Positions 16,711 through 23,395 of a stretch of 34,030 nucleotides of DNA are shown in pieces. The DNA comes from Chloroflexota bacterium. Its GTDB lineage: Bacteria; Chloroflexota; Anaerolineae; Ardenticatenales; Ardenticatenaceae. The notes under the pieces are model-generated. The model saw only the letters and a program-made list of their open reading frames with translations, was not told the DNA's origin and ran no database searches. The position numbers were made by a program, and so were the translations under genes. The stretch spans positions 1 through 34,030 of the forward strand of contig DOUV01000126.1 in assembly GCA_003520455.1 (NCBI GenBank), written 5' to 3'. Position 1 is the stretch's first letter; every line of letters begins with the position of its first letter.

Positions 16711-16744
16711 CGCTGCCCGGTGCCGTATGGCACACCGGGCAGCG
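16711..16744 (-). other. Strong intergenic hairpin between solute-binding protein and permease genes
   Basis: CGCTGCCCGGTG and CACCGGGCAGCG form a perfect 12-bp stem around a 10-nt loop in the 223-bp gap downstream of the solute-binding protein gene. No T-run follows on the minus strand. Such elements in ABC operons commonly protect the upstream binding-protein message. The other solute-binding protein gene of the operon is followed by a comparable but unrelated hairpin at 7316-7346. Confidence 0.65.
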
Positions 16745-16771
16745 CACGTTGCTCGAATCGCTCGGGGAGAG

Positions 16772-18466
16772 TCATTCTCTCCACTTCACGTTACCCATCC
16801 AGAGGAAGCCGTCCAGGGGCGGCTCCCACTCAACCTTGTCACTCAGGCCCACGGTGTCGTACATCTGATAGAGGTAGATGTAGGGGACGTCCTCGTTGAT
16901 GAGCTCTTGAACCTTGACGTATTTTTCGCGCCGCGAGTCGGGGTCCATGTCGACGGCGGCCTCGCGGATCAGCTTGTCGGCCTCGTCGGCCAGCGGTCCA
17001 GACCAGCCACTCCGTTCCCGGCGATCGGAGCGCTCGGACAGCACCGTGATCCAGGGATCAAAGAAGGAGTTCCCCAGCGCATCCATGTAGATTTCTTCGT
17101 TGTGATACGGGAAGTAGACCTGCTCGCGGAAGGTTGTGACATCCAGCACCTGCAGATTCACATTCAGCCCGACGGCCTGAAGCATGGCGGCGATGGCCTC
17201 TGAAACTTCCTTCTGGTTCAACCAGGAGGTACTTGACTGGAAGACCAATTCTTCGCCCGCGTAGCCGGCTTCGTCGAGCAGTTGCCGTGCTTTCTCGGGG
17301 TCGTACTCCCCGACCTGGTTGTAGAATTTCTCATCCCAGCCCAGCGTCGGTGGTGTGATCCGCGACAAAACAGGTACGCCCATTCCATCGATGAGATCGA
17401 CAAGGGCCTGGCGGTCAATGGCATAACCGATCGCCTGACGAATCTTCGCATTTGATGTGAGGCCAGTCCACTCTGGATACTTCTCAGACGGGCCGGTGCG
17501 GAGGGCAAGCAGCATCACCTGAGTGGTCAGAAACTTCTTGACACGAGTGCCTGGATTCTCGTTGACCCGATCCCAGTCTTGGGGAGGAACGGAAACCACG
17601 AGGTCCACATCGCCGGTGATCAGGTTCGCCACGCGGGTAGACGTTTCCGGGATAGCCCGCCAGATCAGGGTGTCAACCTCCGGTTTGCCCCGCCAGTAGT
17701 CGTCATTGGCTGCAAGCGTAATATGGTCATCCTTCGCCCATTCCACGAATTTGAAGGGTCCGGTTCCGACCGGCGTATACTCGCCGCCTTTGTCGGCCAT
17801 CTCCTTCCCATGCTTCGGCGCCTGAATGCCGCAGCCGGTGCCGGCCATCTTGCTCAGGAATGCTGGCTCTGGATTGTTGGTGACAATCTCAACCTCGTAA
17901 GGATCCAGAACATTGATCTCCTTGATGAAGGTCCACTGGTTGTACGTGATCATCGTGGAATCATCGAGAATGCGCTGGTAGGTCCAGACCACGGCGTCGG
18001 CGTTGAAGTCCTCACCGTTGTGGAACTTTACACCCTGACGGAGCTTGAAACGCCAGGTGGTATCGTTGATGTTCTCCCACGACTCGGCCAGGAAGGGCTC
18101 GAACTCGGCTGTCTCGCGATTGCGCCACACCAGGCAGTCGAAGATGTTCATGTGGATCCAGGTGGCGGCGATGGCCCAATCGGTCGGGGGGTCCAGCGAG
18201 GTGACCAGCTCATTCATGCCGATGGTCAGCACGCGGGGGCCGGGCGTGGGTGTGACCTCGACGACCTTCTCCTTCTCGACGACGGTGGTGACCTCTTTTT
18301 CGACGACGGTCGTAACCTGTTTCTCAACAACCTGGGTAACGACCTTCTCGACCGTCTGGGGCGTCGCTTGCCCAGCGCAGGCAGCCAGTAAAACAACTAC
18401 CACAACAAGCAGCGAAAGACCGAGCAGCTGACCGACCCTCACAGTGAATGGTGGTTTCGTCTTCAC
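16772..18466 (-). CDS. ABC transporter family-5 solute-binding lipoprotein (peptide type)
   Basis: This 564-residue lipoprotein has a hydrophobic signal helix ending in lipobox LLAAC (Cys30), a VEK/VTTVV-rich linker at about 39-71, and an SBP_bac_5 domain (LVTSLDPPTDWAIAATWIH, FHNGEDFNADAVVWTYQRIL). It starts with GTG at 18466, 8 nt after a near-perfect AAAGGAGG ribosome binding site. It is followed by two permease genes and therefore is the direct binding protein of this importer. It is highly similar throughout to the protein at 7372-9066 and the same length, so the two probably share the channel but may differ in ligand. Confidence 0.94.
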   Translation of the reverse strand: MKTKPPFTVRVGQLLGLSLLVVVVVLLAACAGQATPQTVEKVVTQVVEKQVTTVVEKEVTTVVEKEKVVEVTPTPGPRVLTIGMNELVTSLDPPTDWAIAATWIHMNIFDCLVWRNRETAEFEPFLAESWENINDTTWRFKLRQGVKFHNGEDFNADAVVWTYQRILDDSTMITYNQWTFIKEINVLDPYEVEIVTNNPEPAFLSKMAGTGCGIQAPKHGKEMADKGGEYTPVGTGPFKFVEWAKDDHITLAANDDYWRGKPEVDTLIWRAIPETSTRVANLITGDVDLVVSVPPQDWDRVNENPGTRVKKFLTTQVMLLALRTGPSEKYPEWTGLTSNAKIRQAIGYAIDRQALVDLIDGMGVPVLSRITPPTLGWDEKFYNQVGEYDPEKARQLLDEAGYAGEELVFQSSTSWLNQKEVSEAIAAMLQAVGLNVNLQVLDVTTFREQVYFPYHNEEIYMDALGNSFFDPWITVLSERSDRRERSGWSGPLADEADKLIREAAVDMDPDSRREKYVKVQELINEDVPYIYLYQMYDTVGLSDKVEWEPPLDGFLWMGNVKWRE

Positions 18467-18560
18467 CAGGTTTGCCTCCTTTCAGAAAAAGAGTTGGCTC
18501 CTATACGCGCGACGTGGGCTCGAAACGCGTGCTTCAAATTCTCCTCCTTTTGTCTTCGGT

Positions 18561-19685
18561 TTAAAGCGCCAACCGCTGCTTGAGGCCCCCAACAACCGGA
18601 CCTGCGACCGTGTATTGGCGTACTTTGTCGGGATCGAGCTCGACGCCGAGCCCCGGCCCGGCCGGTACCCGCAGGAGCAGACCTTCGGGTGCGAGTGGTT
18701 TCTGCAACAACGTATCCTGCAGATAGGTGTAGGGTGATGGCCATTCGACACACGGGGTCGCCGCCGCGAAATGAGCTGCCGCTGCTGCGATGACGTCGTA
18801 GTATATTGCTGCCGAGAGGGTTAATCCGGCGGCATCGAAGACGGCCGCAATTTTCTGCACATTGAGCAAGCCACCATGCTTGGTGATCTTCATGAGTGCC
18901 AGGCTGGCGGCCTTGCGACGCACGACTTCAATTGCGTCCTGGGGCGGATAGATGGCCTCGTCGGCCATCACCGGCGTGGCCAGTCGCCGGGCGATCTCGG
19001 CCAGGTCCTCGATCCGCTCCACCGGTTGCTCGATAGCCCCCAGCCCGCCGATCCGCTCCATCGTGGTCAGCGCCGGGATGGCCTCCACGAGCGTGTAACC
19101 GGTATTCCCGTCCACCTGGAGCACGGCGCGGTCGCCGACCGCCTCGGCCACGGCCCGGTAGCGCGCCACGTCTTCACGAGGGTCGAGGCCCACCTTCATC
19201 TTCAGAACCGGGTAGCCGTGCTCGTCCAACGCTTCGCGTGCGTGCCCGGCCATACGATCGGGAGTGTCATGATGGACGAAGCCCATCAGGCTGACGCCCT
19301 CGCGCACCTTCCCCCCGAGGAGCTCGTAGACCGGTACACCAAGAGCCTTCCCTGTCAAGTCCCACAGGGCGAACTCCACGCCGGCGTGCGAGGACCAATG
19401 GTGGGGCAGCGCCGCATGCATCTTGCGGCAGAGCCGCTCGATTTCCCGCGGGCTCTCGCCGATCACGGCCGGCGCCAGGTGAGCCTGGATGTTCGCCATG
19501 ATCCCCTCGGCGGTTTCCCCGTAGGAGCGAGGCGCGACGGCCGTCTGTCCGATCCCGGTCAGGCCCTCATTGGTGAATAGCTCAACCAGGACGGTCGTCG
19601 ACGTCTCACCGCTCCCGTAGGAGGTGGTGAGCGTGGCCGCCCGTGGAAGGCTCACGACAGTCGTTTTCACATTCGTGATCTTCAC
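18561..19685 (-). CDS. Mandelate racemase/muconate lactonizing family enzyme (dipeptide epimerase-like), second copy
   Basis: This 374-residue enolase-superfamily enzyme has the MLE-subgroup catalytic set: Lys162-x-Lys164 (VLKMKVG), metal ligands Asp192 (VDGN), Glu219 (IEQPVE) and Asp242 (MADEAI), and Lys266 on the opposite face (LMKITKHGG). The subgroup includes L-Ala-D/L-Glu epimerases, other dipeptide epimerases, N-succinylamino acid racemases and cycloisomerases. The frame opens at 19706, but I start at the GTG at 19685, which follows GGAGAG and matches the start of the tandem paralog. An internal stretch is almost identical in DNA to that paralog. Specificity cannot be read reliably; a peptide or amino-acid epimerase fits the operon best. 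Confidence 0.88.
   Translation of the reverse strand: MKITNVKTTVVSLPRAATLTTSYGSGETSTTVLVELFTNEGLTGIGQTAVAPRSYGETAEGIMANIQAHLAPAVIGESPREIERLCRKMHAALPHHWSSHAGVEFALWDLTGKALGVPVYELLGGKVREGVSLMGFVHHDTPDRMAGHAREALDEHGYPVLKMKVGLDPREDVARYRAVAEAVGDRAVLQVDGNTGYTLVEAIPALTTMERIGGLGAIEQPVERIEDLAEIARRLATPVMADEAIYPPQDAIEVVRRKAASLALMKITKHGGLLNVQKIAAVFDAAGLTLSAAIYYDVIAAAAAHFAAATPCVEWPSPYTYLQDTLLQKPLAPEGLLLRVPAGPGLGVELDPDKVRQYTVAGPVVGGLKQRLAL
18891..19217. repeat. Near-identical tract shared by the tandem MR/MLE genes (copy 1)
   Basis: Aligned with an offset of 1146 bp, this 327-bp segment matches 20037-20363 with about a dozen differences. Positions 19027-19217 carry a single mismatch. The flanks of the genes diverge much more. 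The tract encodes most of the barrel active site. Confidence 0.8.
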
Positions 19686-19742
19686 TCGATCGCTCTCCAG
19701 TCTCACTCATGCCGATGCTCGCGCCCCCGCTGTGTCGCAGGG

Positions 19743-20831
19743 CTACAACTCCACCTGGTAGTGGCGCACCTTGTCCCAGTCCAGGTCAACCCCGAGCCCT
19801 GGCCCGGCCGGCGCACGGAGTTTCAACCCTTCAATGCCAAATGGGCCGGCGATGATGGTGTCCTGAAGATAGGTAAAGGGGGACGGCCACTCGACGCATG
19901 GCAGTGCCGCAGCCAGGTGCGCGGCCGCGACGGCGATCAGGTCGTAGTAGATGGCGATCGAGAGGGTCAGGCCAGCCGCCTCGAAGATCATCCCGATCTG
20001 CTGAACATTCTGAATCCCGCCGTGCTTGCCGAGTTTCATGAGTGCCAGGCTGGCGGCCTTGCGACGCACGACTTCAATAGCGTCCTGAGGCGGGTAGATG
20101 GCCTCGTCGGCCATCACCGGCGCGGTCAGCCGCCGGGCAATCTCGGCCAGGTCTTCCATCCGCTCCACCGGCTGCTCGATAGCCCCCAGCCCGCCGATCC
20201 GCTCCATCGTGGTCAGCGCCGGGATGGCCTCCACGAGCGTGTAACCGGTATTCCCGTCCACCTGGAGCACGGCGCGGTCGCCGACCGCCTCGGCCACGGC
20301 CCGGTAGCGCGCCACGTCTTCACGGGGGTCGAGGCCCACCTTCATCTTCAGAACCGGGTAGCCATGCTCATCCAGGACGGCACGCGCTTCCGCCGCCATC
20401 CGCTCTGGTGCGTCGTGGTGGACGAAGCCCATCAGGCTCAGCCCGTCGCGCACTTTCCCGCCCAGCAGCTCGTAGACGGGAACGCCCAGGGCCTTGCCTT
20501 TCAGGTCCCAGAGCGCCATCTCCACACCGGAATGCGAGAACCAATGGTGCGGCAAGGCCGCACGAAGCTTGCGGTTGAGGCGCGTGATATCGAAGGGATT
20601 CTCGCCGATCACGGCCGGCGCCAGGTGGGCATTGATATTCGCCACCATGCCCTCAGCGGTCTCGCCATAGAAGGGCGCGTCTACTGAGGCTTGACCGATG
20701 CCGGTGATACCTTCGTCGGTCCTCAGCTCGACCAGAACAGTGGTTGCCACGTCCCAGCTTCCGTAAGACGTGGTCAACGTCGCCTTCCGTGGGATGCTCA
20801 CGACGCTGGTCTTCAGCGCGGTAATCTTCAT
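19743..20831 (-). CDS. Mandelate racemase/muconate lactonizing family enzyme (dipeptide epimerase-like), first copy
   Basis: This 362-residue tandem paralog of the next gene has the same catalytic set in the same numbering: Lys162-x-Lys164, Asp192, Glu219, Asp242 and Lys266 (LMKLGKHGG). The N-terminal capping domain, which sets substrate specificity in this superfamily, differs more between the two copies (for example SWDVATTVLVELRTDEG here and SGETSTTVLVELFTNEG there). The ATG overlaps the aminotransferase stop as ATGA, indicating translational coupling. It probably acts on an amino-acid or dipeptide derivative delivered by the importer; this is inferred from context. Confidence 0.88.
   Translation of the reverse strand: MKITALKTSVVSIPRKATLTTSYGSWDVATTVLVELRTDEGITGIGQASVDAPFYGETAEGMVANINAHLAPAVIGENPFDITRLNRKLRAALPHHWFSHSGVEMALWDLKGKALGVPVYELLGGKVRDGLSLMGFVHHDAPERMAAEARAVLDEHGYPVLKMKVGLDPREDVARYRAVAEAVGDRAVLQVDGNTGYTLVEAIPALTTMERIGGLGAIEQPVERMEDLAEIARRLTAPVMADEAIYPPQDAIEVVRRKAASLALMKLGKHGGIQNVQQIGMIFEAAGLTLSIAIYYDLIAVAAAHLAAALPCVEWPSPFTYLQDTIIAGPFGIEGLKLRAPAGPGLGVDLDWDKVRHYQVEL
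20037..20363. repeat. Near-identical tract shared by the tandem MR/MLE genes (copy 2)
   Basis: This is the partner of the 18891-19217 tract. Positions 20173-20363 differ from the other copy at one base only, including synonymous sites, which points to recent homogenisation and not only to protein-level constraint. Confidence 0.8.
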
Positions 20832-22048
20832 GCTCGCACCTCACTGCGCCGTCCGGCCACGAAGGCCTTCATGCGTTCGACCGCTTCGACCATCCTGGGC
20901 AGCGGCGCCAACAGGGAGATTCGGATGTGGTTTTTGTGCTCGTCGCCAAAGAGTGTCCCCGGGAAGATCATTACCTGAGCCTGACGCAACAATTCGTAGC
21001 AAAATTCTTCCGAGTCCATGCCCAAAGAGGAGATATTGGCGTAGATGTACATCGCGCCGCCCGGGTACCCATAACTGATCCCCATCTCGTCCAGGGCTGC
21101 CATCAAGAATCGCCGGCGCCGATCATACTCATCTCGCATGGCCCGGATAGGCTCCTCTGGCCCTTCCAGCGCGGCCAGCGCGCCGAGTTGCATGGACGTC
21201 GGCGTCGAGATACTGATCGTGTGTTTGACCTCGGTGATGGCCCGCACAAACGGTCGGGGCGCGGCAAGATAGCCGACGCGCCAGCCTGTCATGGCATAGG
21301 CCTTGGAGAATCCATTGATCGTGACCGTGCGCTCACGCGTTCCGGGGAACGTGCCGAGGCTGACGTGCTCAAGGTCATCGTAGATGAGTTTCTCGTAGAT
21401 TTCATCCGAGATCACGATCAGATCGCGCTCGACGGCGAGGCGCGCGATCTCTCGCAGGGCATTGCGAGGAATCACCCCACCGGTGGGGTTGTTCGGGGTC
21501 ACCACCGCCAGAACCTTGGTGCGGGGGGTAATTCGTGTCTCGATCTCTTCGGGACGCAGGGCAAAGTCATCTTCCTCGTAGGTTGGGACCGTAACTACCT
21601 TGCCGCCTGCCAGCTCGATCATGTGATCATAGGCGTTGAAGCGGGGCGCCTGGACCAAGACTTCGTCGCCGGGATTCAGCAGAGCCATGAAGGTGATAAA
21701 GAGAGCTTCCTGGCAACCATTGCAGATGATGACCTCGTCGGCCTCGTAGGTGAGGTTGTTGTCGCGGCGGAGCTTCTCAGCTACCGCTTTGCGGAGCTGG
21801 GGAAGGCCCGTCGGGCCCGTGTAATGGTGGGCCCCTTCGGCCAGCGCCCTCTGCGCCGCCTCGACGATGTGCTCTGGCGTATCAAAGTCGGGGTCGCCGC
21901 GCCCCAGGGCAATCACATCGTCGAGCGTCGCCGCCAGTTCCAGCATCTTCGTGCGAATGCTCAACTCGACATGCTCGATGCGTGACGCCAGATGGCGCTC
22001 GAGAGCTGTGGGGGGTGCATCTGCCACAACGTCGGAACTTTGTCCCAT
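20828..22048 (-). CDS. Class I/II PLP-dependent aminotransferase (aspartate aminotransferase-like)
   Basis: This 406-residue fold-type I aminotransferase has GDPDFDTPEHI near residue 51, HYTGPTGLPQLRKAVA, the cofactor motifs TPNNPTG (184-190) and SDEIYEKL (214-221, Asp215), Schiff-base Lys249 in INGFSKAYAMTGWRVGY, and the C-terminal carboxylate-binding region HIRISLL. The frame is open to 22207, but the first good start is the ATG at 22048, about 10 nt after GGAAGGAG; an ATG at 22057 is too close to that site. It is the first gene of operon A, with a leader of about 220 nt after a promoter near 22.3 kb. The amino donor and keto acid are unknown. Confidence 0.9.
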   Translation of the reverse strand: MGQSSDVVADAPPTALERHLASRIEHVELSIRTKMLELAATLDDVIALGRGDPDFDTPEHIVEAAQRALAEGAHHYTGPTGLPQLRKAVAEKLRRDNNLTYEADEVIICNGCQEALFITFMALLNPGDEVLVQAPRFNAYDHMIELAGGKVVTVPTYEEDDFALRPEEIETRITPRTKVLAVVTPNNPTGGVIPRNALREIARLAVERDLIVISDEIYEKLIYDDLEHVSLGTFPGTRERTVTINGFSKAYAMTGWRVGYLAAPRPFVRAITEVKHTISISTPTSMQLGALAALEGPEEPIRAMRDEYDRRRRFLMAALDEMGISYGYPGGAMYIYANISSLGMDSEEFCYELLRQAQVMIFPGTLFGDEHKNHIRISLLAPLPRMVEAVERMKAFVAGRRSEVRA

Positions 22049-22236
22049 CGCTGTCATTCTCCTTCCAGGTCCGAATTGATCGGTCGCGGTCTGTCTATGA
22101 AAGGGTATTCTCTGGGATCGAGTCGGTATCGGGGTAAGACGGCCGGAGGCACTTTTTGACTGGAATCCGATCCTCCAGGCCGGAAATATGTGATGCACTG
22201 CCAACACGCCCCCAGATGCTCTCCCCCGAGGCGGAA

Positions 22237-22249
22237 GTCAACTGTTGAC
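22237..22249. promoter_or_regulatory. GntR operator, perfect palindrome (downstream site of operon A)
   Basis: GTCAACTGTTGAC is a perfect copy of the cluster palindrome, about 18-30 nt downstream of the predicted operon A start site (near 22267). Its centre lies 61 bp from that of the second perfect copy at 22298-22310, close to six helical turns. That fits cooperative binding or a small loop around the promoter. Confidence 0.7.
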
Positions 22250-22273
22250 GCGGGGGAGACGCCGGGGATACCC

Positions 22274-22302
22274 ATTATAATTGACCGTCTGTCTAAAGTC
22301 AA
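22274..22302 (-). promoter_or_regulatory. Operon A promoter with -35 box inside the operator
   Basis: On the minus strand, TTGACT (22302-22297) and a consensus TATAAT (22279-22274) are separated by exactly 17 bp. The -35 hexamer is formed by the right half of the operator at 22298-22310, so repressor and polymerase would compete directly. This is the best promoter in the window and the likely driver of the 19-kb operon A. Confidence 0.8.
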
Positions 22303-22310
22303 CAGTTGAC
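22298..22310. promoter_or_regulatory. GntR operator, perfect palindrome (overlaps operon A -35)
   Basis: GTCAACAGTTGAC is a perfect 13-bp palindrome (A/T centre). It supplies the -35 box of the operon A promoter and begins exactly where the coding similarity of the truncated oxidoreductase upstream ends. Confidence 0.75.
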
Positions 22311-22450
22311 AGCAGTTCGCGCGCTGTGCAGACGGCGCGCAGCTCTCTATTGGGCGCTGCCAGAACCGCCGGGATGTGCGCCCGCGCGCCGAAGCCGCGC
22401 TCACGCTGGTCGGCGCCAACGACACCCACGCGCAATGGTCGTTCGCTCAT
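22311..22450 (-). pseudogene. Truncated Gfo/Idh/MocA-family oxidoreductase, N-terminal remnant
   Basis: From the ATG at 22450 (or the GTG at 22459) the minus strand encodes a typical start of a Gfo/Idh/MocA oxidoreductase: RPLRVGVVGADQRERGFG, ARAHIPAVLAAP and ELRAVCTARE, covering the first beta-alpha-beta of the Rossmann fold. Family likeness stops after about 47 residues, and the frame then runs through the operon A operator and promoter to a stop near 22238. The full protein would be about 350 residues, so this is a broken gene. It begins right after the DUF1028 stop codon, as the next cistron of operon B would. I infer a deletion or insertion junction here. A functional short peptide is possible but unlikely. 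Confidence 0.65.
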
Positions 22451-22461
22451 GTCTTCCACGG

Positions 22462-23352
22462 TTACACCACCTTCGCCTTGGCTTCCAGGTACGCCAACAA
22501 CCGCTGGTCGAGCCAGTCTACGGTGGACAGGCGCTTGCGGAAATTCTCCATCCGCGCCAGCGTCTGCAGCGCGACCCGGGTCGGCTCGTCGAGCCGCCCT
22601 GTCGATTCGCCCGTGTAGTAACCCAGGGCTGCCAGCACCCGCTGGTAGCGCCGGACTGCCGGCTCGTCGGGGGCGAGCCGCTCCTCCGGTGCGGTTGGCA
22701 GGTAGATCAACTCCCAGAGATCGAGCAGCCGCGCCAGCTCCGCGAATGGGTTCTCGTGATCGTCCACCCGCAGATCGATGGTGGGTTCGGTGAAAACGTC
22801 GAACGCCTCCGTCCAGGCTGGGCGCACGACATAGAGCGCGGCGGCCTGGCGGCCGCGAAAATCACCGCCCTTCTCGTCGCCAAGCACCAGAGCCTCGACC
22901 AGGCGGCGAGCCAGCGAGCCCTGAGCGGAGGCGAAGTGTTCCACCATGGCCCGGCACCCATCGCCGCCGACGAGCATGTTGCCCTGGGCGGCACAGTATC
23001 TGCGTGCGACACTACCAGCCCAGGAGAGGCATCTCGTCCCAGTGAAAGTCGCCACCTCGCCCCGGGTGTCGATCACGGCCATCTGCCGCAGGTCACGGTG
23101 CGAGTCCTTCTCCATCAAGCGGCTGATGACCGCGCCGGCCGGAATACCCTGCCGCAGCAGCGCGATCCCTTCGCGGCCGTTGCCGGCATTGAGATTCGCC
23201 TGAACGACCACTACGCCGGCATCACCGGCAGCCCAACACGTCTGGGCGCCGACCGCCAGGAACCGGGAGGCAATGGCAACCCCCCAGGCAGGCGTCTCCG
23301 GGTCGTACCCGACGATTGAAAACGTCGTGACGAGGCTTCCGCTGTTGTCCAT
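22462..23352 (-). CDS. DUF1028 protein with C-terminal peptidoglycan-binding-like domain
   Basis: This 296-residue protein begins with the DUF1028 block TTFSIVGYDPETPAWGVAIASRFLAVG (9-35), followed by AGVVVVQANLN and the glycine-rich NMLVGGDG region. DUF1028 is placed in the Ntn-hydrolase superfamily, so an amide-hydrolysing role is plausible but unproven. Residues about 225-275 (AVRRYQRVLAALGYYTG and DEPTRVALQTLARMENF) resemble the putative peptidoglycan-binding domain often fused to DUF1028. No signal peptide is visible. The ATG at 23352 has GAGGAG 8 nt upstream. It follows the S9 peptidase by 43 bp. Confidence 0.85.
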   Translation of the reverse strand: MDNSGSLVTTFSIVGYDPETPAWGVAIASRFLAVGAQTCWAAGDAGVVVVQANLNAGNGREGIALLRQGIPAGAVISRLMEKDSHRDLRQMAVIDTRGEVATFTGTRCLSWAGSVARRYCAAQGNMLVGGDGCRAMVEHFASAQGSLARRLVEALVLGDEKGGDFRGRQAAALYVVRPAWTEAFDVFTEPTIDLRVDDHENPFAELARLLDLWELIYLPTAPEERLAPDEPAVRRYQRVLAALGYYTGESTGRLDEPTRVALQTLARMENFRKRLSTVDWLDQRLLAYLEAKAKVV

Positions 23353-23395
23353 CGATAGCGCTCCTCGAAATCGCTCGGCGCTGGCTCGGTCATGC

